A DNA stretch of 64,000 bases from Sweltsa coloradensis. Lineage: Eukaryota > Arthropoda > Insecta > Plecoptera > Chloroperlidae. Made by a program: the position numbers and the translations under genes. Location: assembly GCA_024449915.1 (NCBI GenBank), contig JAMZAV010000004.1:620001-684000 (forward strand), given 5' to 3'. Shown here piece by piece: positions 1 to 11,793 of this stretch. The notes under the pieces are model-generated. The model saw only the letters and a program-made list of their open reading frames with translations, was not told the origin of the DNA and did no database searches. The first letter of the stretch is position 1. Each line of letters starts with the position of its first letter.

Positions 1-75
1 TAGGCCTACCCTTAGTTGTTTCTTTAAGACGCTTGAAAGACACATCCTCAATTTGATTGTGTTTATTGTTTGCAG

Positions 76-334
76 GTGGATTTGGCAGCCCTGCTTCTAG
101 TGGCGGGGGTATGTTCAGTTCTAATTCCGGACAGAGCATCAGCCAGACAGGCTTCGGGGGAACCTCCATATTTCAGAACAAACCGGAGGTTTTGGTGGAT
201 CCCAGTGTTTGGGGGGGGGACCACCGGGTTCGGTGCTGCACCCGCTTTCGGTGGGGCGCCGGCATTCAGCGGGGTGCCCAGCTTCGGGAGCCCCAGTAAA
301 GTGTTTGGATCGACATCCCCCACGACCAATACCG
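76..334 (+). CDS. Nup214: Nup214-like nucleoporin, FG-repeat exon (third from last), frame-broken
   Basis: Seen: TTTGCAG acceptor at 69-75 and donor G|GTGAGA at 334-340. The exon is Gly/Phe/Ser rich with GFG, AFGG and SFGS motifs and a KVFGST motif near its end. The beginning reads in one frame (GGFGSPASSGGGMFSS...) and the end in another (FGAAPAFGGAPAF...), with a short stretch near 186-219 that is FG-like only in the third frame. There are therefore two frame breaks, one close to a run of nine G. Known: phenylalanine-glycine repeats line the nuclear pore channel and bind transport receptors; Nup214 sits on the cytoplasmic face and has its FG domain at the C-terminus. The order here, including the KVFG motif followed by GFGS and an SFGNLA motif, resembles the Nup214 tail as I remember it. 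The upstream exons lie off the window. Another FG nucleoporin is the main alternative. Confidence 0.68.
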
Positions 335-587
335 GTGAGAGAGTTGTCTCATTTAATTCCCAGTTTACCCATTTCATTGATGCTTTATACATTCCAAGCA
401 CCTATTTTATATTTCATTGGTCTCCTTTAATTCTTTTTTTTGTTTTGTTATCTGGGGTAAGCCTTACTATTAATTCTTTTTGGTTGTCTATGTGGGGTTT
501 TAAAATTTATGTTGTCCATTTGTTTTTCATTGGATTTGGTATTTATTTTTTTATTAATTAGATTTTCAGTTTTGTTAGTGTATTTTT

Positions 588-1393
588 TAGCTTTTGCCGT
601 CGATAATCGAAAATATCGATCGATTATCGATATCAGTAATATGATATGAAAAATCGATTCAAATATCTTGATATAAATATGATATGAATTATCGATTTAA
701 ATAGTGACATCGATGTTTTCGCGGGTTTACCATACTTAAAAATGCCGCGCTGTCGTATCAACGCGCCGATTGGTTTGTCGGAGTAGCCAATAGCTGCTCA
801 AGATAACGCACGCCCACCGCCGCCAGTGCGCATGCGCTCGCAGCGTGAGACGAAAACATCTGATCGCCCTACCCGCGATGTTTTCAGTACGGCTCGACGT
901 GTTGTGGCATGAACTTCTCTAGCGTAAAGTCTGCCCAATTATATGGAATTTGTGATGTTTCTCCTTTCCCAAAGAGGACCTTTGCTATTAATTGTGGCGC
1001 CGCCTAACAAGATGAGTCAAAGTGTGGCAGTTTTTTTTTTTTCAAAGAACGATGACGAGGGGGTCGGGAGGAGATAAGTCTGAGCTGGAATGTCGAGGAG
1101 ATAGCTAGATGCAACCTTCGCCGGCGCGTACTGTCGGGGACATGAAAAAAGTGACACCCAGCAACAAGACGTTAGTGTTAAAAAAAGGCTGTGTAATTGT
1201 AATTTAGCCCTCAATTTTATTTTTAAACATTCTAATCCTCAATGAATTTTGCATTTTTCAACTTCCTTGGCTCAATTTGGAATTGATATATGATAATCGA
1301 TTTGGGTCTATGATATCGATATATTTCGATATGATTTATCGATTCCATGCCTCCGATTATCGATCACGATTTTCACATCGAAAGGCAACCCTA
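588..1393. mobile_element. hAT-like non-autonomous element in Nup214 intron
   Basis: Seen: perfect 8-bp direct repeats GTATTTTT at 580-587 and 1394-1401 flank the element. The ends are imperfect inverted repeats (TAGCTTTTGCCGTCGATAATCG at the left; TAGGGTTGCCTTTCGATG reading inward from the right). Both subterminal zones are full of ATCGAT/CGATTATCG motifs. The 806-bp body has no long open frame. Known: 8-bp target duplications and TA(G) ends are typical of hAT elements. The ends resemble the 27988-28368 element, though the bodies differ. Confidence 0.72.
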
Positions 1394-1652
1394 GTATTTT
1401 TCTTTTACATTTTCATTTTACTTGTCTTGCCATTTCTAGTGATTTTTAAAAATTTGTATTTGATTGTGTTTATCCTTGTACTAGGCCTATGTTTGTTTGG
1501 CATTGTTTAATTAAAAGTGTATTAGTTTTGTAATTTTTTGCACTTGTGAATCTGAAACCCATTTACAAAAATTTTTTTGAAAAATAAATATAAAACAGTA
1601 GGCTTACTAGTTACTAAACTGTGAGTCAGCCGATACTTTATTCTGTTCGTAG

Positions 1653-1901
1653 GCTTTGGGTCAGTATCCCCCCGTCAACAGTCGTCAACGTTTGAAAAAA
1701 CCCAGCAACGCAGAACACAATATCTTTCGGCAACCTTGCCCAAGGCCAGCCCCAGGATTTCGGCGCACTCAACAGCCGTTGTTCGGCCCCACCCCAGCAG
1801 AGCGCACCACAGCTCCTTCAGCGTTCTCTGGCGGGGGGAAATAGCTTCGGGGTTTGTTGACAATAGTTCTTGTTGGGAGGGAGTGCTGTTTCACAGTTTC
1901 G
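1653..1901 (+). CDS. Nup214: Nup214-like nucleoporin, penultimate coding exon, frame-broken
   Basis: Seen: acceptor TTCGTAG ends at 1652 and donor CG|GTAACC follows 1901. The G left over from the previous exon plus GC gives a Gly, so the junction reads TNTG-GFGS in frame. The exon then reads GFGSVSPRQQSSTFEKTQQ, jumps frame near 1700 to TISFGNLAQGQPQDFG, jumps again to a stretch with LFGPTPAE and AFSGGG, and returns to GGNSFG. A TGA at 1858 is in the frame used both before and after it, so further compensating shifts are needed. The last frame, SAVSQF plus split CG, joins the terminal exon. At least four breaks in 249 nt is high. Either this is a decaying gene or the base calls are poor; the intact splice sites favour the second. 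Confidence 0.66.
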
Positions 1902-2552
1902 GTAACCCCCTGTATCTTTCACTCAATACACTACAAAGTATGTAAAACTCTTTTAACCCTTAGGCCCCTAGTGTAATTATTATATTATTATGTTCTTATG
2001 TTCAGTGCCTACAATACACTTACACACCATTAGTGCTTTTGGGTATAGGTATTTTTGTCTACTTCGTATAACTTTGACTGTCATATTATGCCTTTTGTAA
2101 CATTGATCTCTCTCCTCTCACTGTCTGATGAAAAGTTTTCCTCCACAATAATTAGGTATTTTTTAATGTTATATAATAGAAGTCCTATACATATTTACAA
2201 ATATTTATATTATTTATTTGTGTATTTATTTATTTATTTCTATTCAAATAAATAATTTTTGTTTTGCTATTAATCGTCACCATCATTTTCTTTTCTTTTC
2301 TTATAGGTACACTTAGAAAACAATATAATCATCAAACCCACCATTAACTCATTTCATTAACTTTCAATATCACAGGCGGCGCATTATGACCTGACCGGTT
2401 GAAACGCCCTAGTTTCTCATGTCGTCGTCGTCCTATATTTAAAGCTTGCCCACATTTTCATTTACAAACACTGATAGGTAATTCAAATGTGTATGTTTCC
2501 AAATGTCAGTGTCAGTAAAACTAACATAAAATCGTATTCTTTCTTGTTTCAG

Positions 2553-2580
2553 TGGGAGCTCATTTTCCAGTTGGAGATAA
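2553..2580 (+). CDS. Nup214: Nup214-like nucleoporin, terminal coding exon
   Basis: Seen: a tiny exon after acceptor TTGTTTCAG (2544-2552). With CG from the previous exon it reads R-GSSFSSWR then TAA at 2578-2580. Known: Nup214 proteins end in a short Phe/Gly/Ser stretch with a Trp-Arg very near the C-terminus, so this ending is informative. Inference: because this last exon and both its splice phases still work, the gene probably encodes a full protein despite the frame breaks upstream. Candidate poly(A) signals (AATAAA) occur from about 2883 to 3180, none clearly preferred. Confidence 0.65.
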
Positions 2581-3579
2581 CAAACTACCGACATGACGAT
2601 AGAAGATTCATTCTACCCTAGTTAAAACAATATTACAGACTGGGCATAGTACAGTATCTTTTATTATTTGTCTAGAGTCAGATACTCAGTACGGCCACAC
2701 TTACTATGTCCACTAGGCATCGAACATTCGTACGCGCTTATGTCAAGTAATTTGTGGCTCCGATCTAATGTTCGTTGTCCTACCGATACCCAGTAAGTGT
2801 GTTGACTATGCATCCGGCCCTTAGGATGGTGCCATCACACTCAAAACCACAAGTCAAGTGCATCGTAACTATCAAAATTTGAAAATAAAAAAGACCCAGT
2901 ACTTGTAGACATCTTTGATACAAAATCCTACGGTTCTTTAGGTGTGGTTGCCTGGTTGGGCTAGTTTCAAAGCTGTAATGGAAAATAAATTATGTACCCT
3001 CCACCTTGTGGCATAACTTGGATTGCATAGTTGCAAAGGCAACTTTAATGTATTGACAGTATTGTATACTACGTGCAACTGATTTTTTTATATATATTAT
3101 TTTTTCAGGTAAAAACGTTAGAAAACTGAAATTTGTAATCTACTGACCACGTATAGTTGGTAATGCACTGTAAAATAAATGAACAAGTTAATCACTCATT
3201 GTATGTTGAAACTTGAAAGTCATTACAACAAACTCTAAGGGACTGAAAAATTGCTTTAAGAAGATAATGATCAGGTTTTACCATGTGATTTGTGTAAGGT
3301 GCTTGTGGAACCACTGTCTGTCGTAATGACTGCTCAATTTCTAGATATATTTGTATGTAAACATAATTTTATTTATTTATTTTATTTTTTACTCTTTTAA
3401 AATTAAGACATTAAATTGTTAACTAATTAGAAAATACTTGACAATGATTGGATTTGCAATAATGTGATTGAATGATAAATGTATGTAAAGATTAATATTA
3501 AATGGGAATATAATGACATTGCCGTTTGATTAAACATTTTCAAATCGATGCCCCCTAGTAAAGCACACACATTTCAGGT
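2581..3579. other. 3' UTR/intergenic, nothing recognised
   Basis: Probably holds the Nup214 3' UTR, with AATAAA-type hexamers near 2883, 2984 and 3174. Otherwise A+T-rich with no gene, RNA or clear repeat structure. Confidence 0.5.
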
Positions 3580-4102
3580 TTGTTTATTTGTCCTGTCCAG
3601 ACGGCTGGTTATGAACAGTTCGGAACATAGCGGAAACGAGACCTAGTTCAGGATGTTCGGGATTTAGAACGGATAAAAACATCTGTTCTGACCTTCAGAA
3701 ATGAACGCCATCTGCAAAATGGACGGTATGAGATGTTACCTAATTTAAATTGAAAACTATTTTTAACATATAAAGTGTATTTTGTGTAAAATTTATGGCT
3801 AACAATGGTTTAATTATCAAAATAAAGTTCAGTGAATCTTCAGTACACATTTCACGCAACAAACTTTCCCCATAAGGCCATAACCTTACTTTCATCTGTG
3901 GTAATTCGAATTCCCGCCGTAAATAATAACACTCCTCTCTGTTTTATCCATTCCTCCTTTCCCGTCAGAACCGTTTGAACATGTTCGGTCTGTTCTAGAA
4001 CAGGTGTCTGTAGAGAGATGAACACTTGTTTATTTTTTACAGCTTAACGACCATTTTCTTGTTCAGACAGTTCCAAATAGTTCCGGGCGGACAAATAAAC
4101 AA
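3580..4102. mobile_element. MITE-like element with TTGTTTATTTGTCC inverted ends
   Basis: Seen: TTGTTTATTTGTCC at 3580-3593 and its exact reverse complement at 4089-4102. Further in, both sides carry related gaacagttc/gaacatg/ctgttct motifs in opposite orientation, so the arms extend about 100 nt or more with divergence. No open frame. I could not assign a clean target duplication, so the family is not named. Confidence 0.5.
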
Positions 4103-4231
4103 TCCTTTACTTCTTCAATAGCCAATCACTTCAGCAAGTGGCAAATGCATGGAACAGCATGGGTCTCATATTCAGCCTACTTATAGGACTGTGTATAAAC
4201 TGATCTGTCAATGAGGACAATTTGTGTGAGT

Positions 4232-4388
4232 ACCGTATTGTCCTGAATATAAGCCTACACCCCTTTTTCATTATTTTAAGTCTCAAAAAGTCCCTTGCCA
4301 GCTAATATTTGCATATGCTTTTGCATATATGTTTTTTAATATTTCAACAAGAAAAGTTAGGGGGTCGGCTTATATTCAGGGTCGGCCT
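4232..4388. repeat. Short inverted-repeat element
   Basis: The left end TACCGTATTGTCCTGAATAT plus AAGCC is mirrored near the right end by GGCTTATATTCAGGGTCGG. About 155 bp, A+T-rich core, no coding capacity. The end type (CCGTATT...ATAAGCC) resembles MITE ends seen in many animal genomes. Confidence 0.4.
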
Positions 4389-4799
4389 ATTTTCAGCTTA
4401 ATACTATATTTGAAACTATTGACTACATAAGAAACATTAGAAAATATTTTCAATGTTTAGTTTGTTTACACTTTTTCTTGATGTAGACGACTTAAAACAT
4501 CAATGGAAAACGGCTGAGCTACCCTATATAAAATTAGTAAATAACCACTGTGATTAAATGAATTTAGAGCATATGTAATTACTTCCCTTTTAGACTATTG
4601 TGACTTTTCTACATACTTTTTTTAGCAAGCAGTAAGTGAAATCATTTTTTTAAAATTACAGTTTATACTTATAATTTTATAAATTAATGTTATGGATTCT
4701 ATGCATTGAATGTTTGTTTAAATGGTGAGATCATTCATTAATGATCATTCGTTATGTATTGACGTATTGTGTTTGCCTACTTATTGATTGTGCTTTATA

Positions 4800-7732
4800 G
4801 TGGGGTCTATAAGCTCCAATATATATAACAATCGTGCAAATCGTGAAGAAAGCATGAAAATTTGTGAATTTACTAATATGACCACAAGGAATCCAAAAAT
4901 CGATGGCCCCAAGTTGAGTTCCTGTAACTTTCTTATTAATTGAATTAATAAAATTAATTGATTAATTAACCAACAAATTTTTTTTAAAGGAGACAACACA
5001 GTCGACATTGGTATCAAATGAAAGCTTATTTTACGGAGAATGAATAAATGAAAAAATATTTAAAAATTTATTAATTAATCATCTAATTAATTGAATTTTA
5101 GTAATATTTTACCACTTTCGATTTATGTATAATTATGTACACCTAAAATTCTACCGATTGTCATACAATTTCACCCCTTTACTAAATAATCCCAATAAAT
5201 CCAAATTTTGATGGCCCCAAACAAAATTTCTTCAACTCTCAGATTAATGGATTAATGAAATTAATAATTAGATTAATACCAGTTAAATGTTTGACATTCA
5301 CAAAACCACAGTCAACTGATGTATCAAATAATAACAAAACAAGCATAATAAAAGAGAAAAGTGATGGCCCCAAGGTCGGATTCTTATCACTTTCCATTAA
5401 TTCAATTATTCAATTAACGGCAATTAATCACAAAAATTACAAAATTAATGTACACAATAAACACAGCATAGTCGACTTGGGTATCAAATGAAAGCTTATT
5501 TCACGAGTAAATAATGTGTGAAAAAATATTTTTCTTTTATTAATTAATCATCCAATTAATTACATTTTAGTAAAATTATACCACTTTTGACTTTTGTATA
5601 GTTATGAATTCCAAAAACTTTACCGATTGTCATAAAATTTCACCACTTTAATAACATAATGCCAATTAATCCAAATTTTTATGGCCCCAAACGAAATACC
5701 TGCAACTCCCAGATTAATGGATTAATGAAATGATAATGAGCTAGATACCCTTAAAATTGTCTTAACATTCAATTATGCGCTACGATTGACAATTGTAGTA
5801 TTAAAAACAATATGATCACAATAAACTTAAATAATGATGGGTCCAAACTGAATTCCACTCAATTATTATTATTGAATTAATGGAATTAAATTATATTTAG
5901 TTAATTAATTAATCATCTTATTAATTAATTAACCATCTGATTAATTAATTAATCATCTGATTAATTACAATCTAGTAAAATTTTACCACTTTGGTTATGT
6001 ATAGGTATCAAAAACTCTACCGATTGTCATCAAATCTTACCACTTTACTTACACGATGTCAATAAAATAAAATAAAATAATTATAGCACCAAACGAAATT
6101 CTTGTAACTTTACATTTTATTTAATAAATGAAATTAAGAATTAGCTAGTTCACGTGCCCCAGTCAACTGGTGTATTAAATAATAGCCAATTGTATGATAA
6201 TTAAGAACATTGACAGAATTTTTTTAAGGCATATGTTTTTTAAATGCTATCCGAATTTTATTAAGGCATATGTTTATTAATATGCTATCCGTTAATTACA
6301 CTTTAATTTAATTAATGTAATTAAGGGATAGCATATTAATAAACATATGCCTTAATAAAATTCTGCCAATGTTCTTAATTACCATACAATTGGCTATATT
6401 TAATACACCCGTTGACTGTGGCACGTGAACTAGCTAATTCTTAGTTTCATTTATTTAATAAAATGTAAGTTACAAGAATTTCGTTGGTGCTATAATTATT
6501 TTTTTATTTTATTGACATCGTGTAAGTAAAGTGGTTAGATTTTATGACAATCGGTAGAGTTTTTGATACCTATACATAACCAAAGTGGTAAAATTTTACT
6601 AGATTGTAATTAATTAGATGATTAATTAATTAACTAAATATATTTTTTCACATTTTAATTATTCATAAAAAAAGCTTTCATTTGGTACCCAAGTCGACTA
6701 TGTTGTGATCATTTACACATTTGATTGAAATAAATTTAATTAATTCCATTAATTCAATTAATAATAATTAAGTGGAATTCAGTTTGGACCCATCATTATT
6801 TAGGTTTATTGTGATCATATTGTTTTTAATACTACAATTGTCAATCGTAGCGCATAATTGAATGTTAAGACAATTTTAAGGGTATCTAGCTCATTCTCAA
6901 TTTCATAAATCCATTAATCTGGGAGTTGCAGGAATTTCGTTTGGGGCCATCAAAATTTGGATTAATTGGCATTATGTTATTAAAGTGGTGAAATTTTATG
7001 ACAATCGGTAAAGTTTTTTCACACATTATTTACTCGTGAAATAAGCTTTCATTTGATACCCAAGTCGACTATGCTGTGTTTATTTTGTACATTAATTTTG
7101 TAATTTTTGTGATTAATTGCCGTTAATTGAATTAATTGAATTAATGGGAAAGTGATAAGAACCCGACCTTGGGGCCATCACTTTTCTCTTTTATTATGCT
7201 TGTTTTGTTATTATTTGATACATCAGTTGACTGTGGTTTGTGAATGTCAAACATTTAACTGGTATTAATCTAATTATTAATTTCATTAATCCATTAATCT
7301 AAGAGTTGAAGAAATTTTGTTTGGGGCCATCAAAATTTGGATTTATTGGCATTATGTTAGTAAAGGGGTGAAATTGTATGACAATCGGTAGAATTTTAGG
7401 TGTACATAAATATACATAAATCGAAAGTGGTAAAATATTACTAAAATTCAATTAATTAGATGATTAATTAATAAATTTTTAAATATTTTTTCATTTATTC
7501 ATTCTCCGTAAAATAAGCTTTCATTTGATACCAATGTCGACTGTGTTGTCTCCTTTAAAAAATTTTTGTTGGTTAATTAATCAATTAATTTTATTAATTC
7601 AATTAATAAGAAAGTTACAGGAACTCAACTTGGGGCCATCGATTTTTGGATTCCTTGTGGTCATATTAGTAAATTCACAAATTTTCATGCTTTCTTCACG
7701 ATTTGCACGATTGTTAGGCTTATAGACCCCAC
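4800..7732. mobile_element. Giant palindromic (foldback-like) element, 2.9 kb
   Basis: Seen: the left arm (about 4800-6301) is mirrored by the right arm (about 6316-7732) around a short A+T-rich loop near 6309. The ends are GTGGGGTCTATAAGC and its reverse complement, flanked by TA at 4798-4799 and 7733-7734. Each arm contains about three diverged copies of a 400-475 bp unit; landmarks are gatggccccaa, gtatcaaatgaaagctt and ctaccgattgtcat. The arms are similar, not identical: a unit carrying aaaaaagctttcattt near 6660-6720 has no counterpart in the left arm, and the left arm has an extra aaggcatatg copy near 6226. No protein is encoded; the similar frames in both arms are mirror shadows. A TA duplication would fit a Tc1/mariner-type transposase acting in trans, but this is inference. 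Confidence 0.7.
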
Positions 7733-7995
7733 TATTAACAAAAAACATTTCTTCTGTTCAAGTAGGCCTATTCATTTTTAAAATTTGTGTTTTATTCCAA
7801 TAATATGGGAAAGTAGAAATGAGATTTTCTTCATAAACCTACTTGAATTAAGGTACTGTACTTATCCAATTGAAATATTTTTCTGCAATTTTTTTCTGCA
7901 ATCTTGTACAACTCAACCTTCCTACCTAATAGTGAATTCTTATTTACAGTGTAGTATGACAAATAAATTCTACAAGCAGCAACATGACATAACAT

Positions 7996-8682
7996 AATTA
8001 AGCGAGCGAAGCGAGCATTTCCATTTGACTCTGCCGCAAAAAAAAAATAGTAACTGTTTTTTTTTTGTATGTCTCGCCATAACCTTTGAACGGAGGCTCG
8101 GATCGAGTTGAAATTTTGACCATCCGCAAGCTTCGTTCCCGATGGAATGCCATTAGTTTTGTGGCAAAATCGTTCAAAAAGTTAAAAAGTTACATTAAAG
8201 TTAATCAAAAGTTTTTTTTTCAAACTAAACGGCGACAAAATCTGAGGTGGCCAAATCATTTAGAATGTCCGTCCGGTCACGAATATGTTAATTTTATTTT
8301 AATCCGATAAGTAATGTAGATAGAAATTACATTATAACAAAAGTAACGTTACCATGGCAACGAAAAGTCGCACGAGGTTCGCACTATGCACTGCCACCTA
8401 GAAGTAATCAAAATACTATCGAGGAAGCAGTGTATTATTTGTTACCAAATAGTTCAAATAGTTTTCCCAAAGAAATGATGTCAAGGTCCTCTAGATAGCG
8501 GTGGATTTTATCCGCAAAGTAAAGGTTACCCAAATGGCCTACTTGTCAAATAATAAATAATATTGGAAACATGGCCCCGTGGACAGTGAACGTCGCAAAT
8601 TTTAAAATTTAAAAAAATTGCAATGTGGGTCTAGCTATAGCACGTGCTCGCTTATCAACGCGTCCAACTGAGCGTTTCCTAG
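7996..8682 (-). mobile_element. Helentron/HINE-like non-autonomous element, family A copy 1
   Basis: Read on the - strand it begins CTAGGAAACGCTCAGTTGG and ends CGCTTCGCTCGCTTAATTAT. A copy on the + strand lies at 63087-63829 with the same ends and most of the body. Inside the start, AAGCGAGC is inverted at the very end (GCTCGCTT). No open frame of note. A short subterminal inverted repeat, with one copy inset and the other at the 3' end, is described for non-autonomous Helentrons (DINE-1/HINE); the assignment is inference. Confidence 0.5.
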
Positions 8683-9409
8683 TACATTTACATCTTTTAT
8701 TTTATTTACCCCACTATCAAAAACTGCATCAACTATGAAAATTGTAGGTATATGTAACTGAATCTGTAACAGTAATGAATCTGTAATAGGCTACAGAGGA
8801 CCACACGTGTCCTGCATTAGCCTTCCTGCCCTACGGGTAGGTAAAATACATTAAATTATTATTGTTATAGGAAAATGAAATGGACAAGATTAAGTAGGTA
8901 CTAAGTAGACAGTAATAAAATTAAAATGTGTGCTAAATTACCTTATGTTTGTCAAAACAGTGGTCAACAAAGGTAGGCCAACTGATTCCTGTCACTTTTA
9001 AAACTGAGTAGGCCTACTGTGCAGTAACAACAAGAACACAAATTTAAACCAATATTACCAACTCTTTAATATTTGTAATAAATAAAATATTTATTTATTT
9101 TGGAGCGCTGATTGATTTCATTTGTTCACCTTTTACGCATTCATTAGTTAAAAAAATATCCGTGAATTTTACTTGTAATACGTTTTACTACCTAGTAACC
9201 TAATGTTAATTAATGTATACAGTGCACGGCACAATATATATACTGTAACTGTAATTTATAAAATAACTGCACATTTTAAGAAATTATTGTGATGTATGCA
9301 AGCATTACATTTACAATTTGAAAGATTATTTTTTATAATGTGTTGTGTAGGCATAGTTTTGTCACTTGCCCACCATATTTCACTTTTATGGTACACACAT
9401 TTAAAGTAG
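8683..9409. other. Intergenic, nothing recognised
   Basis: A+T-rich sequence with no supported gene, RNA or repeat. Confidence 0.5.
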
Positions 9410-9417
9410 GTCTAGTC

Positions 9418-9760
9418 CAATGACATTCAATTAATATGCTAGACTCTCAGTATGGCTGTGGGGAGCATGCCAATTAGAAGCCATCATGAAAGAGGAAAAA
9501 CAGTCGTCTAAATGTACGTAAATTTGTACATATTTACATACAGACGGCGGTGCTCGCCCATCCGCTCAACAACAAACACAACTCCACAGCCATTCAAATC
9601 GGCAGATTAGTCATCTAGCTGAAGTATCTATGTGGCAGGGAAATGATTTTTGATTTCCCCCTTTTTATGATGGCTTCTAATCGACACCCTAGCGCTCGGG
9701 GTGAAGGATAGGAGACTGAGCGTCTAGCGCTTTGCTACACAAAGCTTATTTATGTCATTG
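9418..9760. mobile_element. 343-bp hAT-like MITE with perfect 8-bp TSD
   Basis: Seen: CAATGACAT at 9418 and ATGTCATTG ending at 9760 form the terminal inverted repeat. GTCTAGTC is duplicated exactly at 9410-9417 and 9761-9768. A related copy lies at 22251-22569 with the same internal landmarks (gtctaaatgtacgtaaattt, ggtgctcgcccatccgc, gctcggggtgaaggataggagactgagcgt). Known: 8-bp duplications and CA..G ends fit hAT; P elements also make 8-bp duplications. Confidence 0.75.
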
Positions 9761-9929
9761 GTCTAGTCTGAACTGAGGAATATTCTTAGTATATTACTGT
9801 ATTAATTTATTACTATGTAGAAACTTCTGTTTCAGATTTTCTGTAGCTTTGATATCTTACATAACTCAGCTGCATTATAATTTTCAGTTGGGAACTTTAT
9901 TTAAAGTAGACCAATCCAACCCTTCCGGG

Positions 9930-10195
9930 GCCAACGTATTCAACAAATGACGATACACTGACCAAGCAAGTTCCACGATTCCTTCTGCGGGAGAGGCCAG
10001 AATCAACATGGCTAATTCGCAACATTAAAATTTGTTGTGTACACCTTGTTTCTAGAAAGGCTCCAAAGTCACTGCTTACCATTTCCAAACCAAGTATTGA
10101 TGGATTTAAGTCAGTTTCAAGGCGTAGTGGGATTCAAATCCTGGATCACCTGCATTTGAAGCAGTAGCACTTATCACTGAGCCAACGAGCCAAAC
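9930..10195 (-). repeat. tRNA-derived SINE-like repeat
   Basis: On the - strand 10195-10115 reads as a tRNA-like head: TGGCTCAGTGATAAGTGCT (box A-like), a CTGC..GCAG anticodon-type stem, then GGATTTGAATCCC (box B-like). The rest (aggccagaatcaacatggctaattcgcaacat, ggctccaaagtcac) is shared with the arm of the element at 20831-21996. Degenerate, not a functional tRNA. Confidence 0.5.
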
Positions 10196-10399
10196 ACTAT
10201 TTTACACTTATCGTAATATTGTCATACCACATACTTTTTTTTTGTGTTCCTGAAGATTGATAACACAATCATATGTACCTGGTAACATGGTACCGGTGCC
10301 CTAAGTATGCAACCACTAGAATTTTATTCTACACATCAATTAATTCTTGTAAAATTGGGAATGCTACCTATATTCAAATATATAATTGCTTTCATCACT

Positions 10400-10862
10400 G
10401 CCTCATAGATGTTGCTCGTGGCCATAGATATCTTAACACCTATAGTAGGCTAGATACGCAGTCTCCAATCCCGCCGCACAGGCGCGAGTGTACCAAATTG
10501 AAACGTCAATCTCACCCATTCAAGATGGCGGTTTGGCGTTTTAATTTATGCTTTATTAATGCAATAAACTAAAGTACTTTACTGATTGTTTGATATGGTT
10601 TACCTGCAGCATGATTGAACAAACAGAAACATGAGTTATCCCTAGGAATTTAGTAATCATGGTGTTAAAGTCTGATATGCTCACTGCAAACGCGGCATCT
10701 TAAAATTTTTTTCGATAATCGCTCCCATTAATTACATGCAAACCACCATTCGAATGCTCTATATGTACAAGAAGTGACCACTGCTGCTGGTCTAGCCAAT
10801 TATATAGGATGTCTATGCTCGTGGCTCAACGAGGAGCCACAAGCAACATCTAGGATGCAGTG
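10400..10862. repeat. Diverged inverted-repeat region
   Basis: catagatgttgctcgtggcc near 10406 is matched in inverse orientation by gagccacaagcaacatctagg near 10835. Between them ctccaatcccgccgcacaggcgcgag resembles 26490-26520. Probably an old transposon remnant; boundaries are not clear. Confidence 0.35.
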
Positions 10863-11423
10863 GCTTACATATTCACTGTGGTATTCCACTATATTGCATT
10901 CTTAGAAGTTATTAAGGTGTCTTGTGTTGTTGATGCATTAGTTTTAATCTTGATTTGACTAAATTTACGTGTCATGTTGATGATACCTACCACATCATTT
11001 GGAACACAACTATTGACTACGTACCTGGCAGTAGCCAATTTTGTCATAGAAACTGGAGCTAATAATTTCCACCATTAAAAATAAAAGTTCTTGTGGCCCT
11101 GTTGATGACTTTTTGCTAATTATAAACATGTGTAGTTGGTATTCCATTAGAATTGAAAAACAAGTAGGGCCTAGAAGATATATATATATATTTTATAAAT
11201 GAGGTGTCTTGTTTGTTTTAGAATGACCCCGACTACAAGTCGGCGCTCCTTTAGTTGTCTTACTCTGAATGAGTTTTCAAAAATAAAATGCATTCCATTG
11301 GAAAAGAGCTGTGATTGTAAAAAATAAATGTCTGATATTGTTTTTCCAACAACCTTATTTCCCATCTATGGTTGATAGTAAAGTCACATACTGTCATCAT
11401 AATGATAGGAATAGCTTCTCTAT

Positions 11424-11661
11424 TAATATGTTGGTGTCAGATAGGATCCAATAGCTTACCTTCGAAAAGTGATGGTGGCTGCTGAATTTCTTGATGAATA
11501 GCAACATAAATATGTACAACACAGAAAAACACGAGACATTTCGACACAAGGTCTTGATTACTCAAGAGAGAAAGGAAAAAAGTCACTATTCATCAAGAAA
11601 TTTAGCAGCCACCATCAGTTTTTGAAGGTAAGCTGTTGGATCCTATCTCACACCAATATTA
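11424..11661. mobile_element. 238-bp long-TIR MITE
   Basis: Left arm TAATATGTTGGTGTCAGATA... and right arm (reverse complement TAATATTGGTGTGAGATA...) match over about 90 nt each, leaving a short spacer. On the - strand the spacer carries cttgagtaatcaagacc...gtcgaaatgtctcg, which resembles the GAAACGTCG-type motif seen at 12713-12749. No coding capacity. Confidence 0.6.
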
Positions 11662-11714
11662 GCATTCTATCTACATATAGGTAACTCACTATTAATGGTC
11701 TACTCAAGGAAAAT

Positions 11715-11793
11715 ATGGGTGATAACATAGGACGAAGATTACGATGAAGCTATATGGGTGATAACATAGGACGAAGATTACGATGAAGCTATA
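11715..11793. repeat. 39-bp tandem duplication
   Basis: The unit beginning atatgggtgataacatagga occurs twice head to tail with no differences, so it is either recent or an assembly stutter. Confidence 0.75.

Noticed and set aside
4781..7725. Matching open frames in the two arms at 4.78-5.02 kb (-) and 7.53-7.73 kb (+)
   Set aside because: They are the same sequence seen twice in a palindrome, rich in A+T codons, with no start context or domain.
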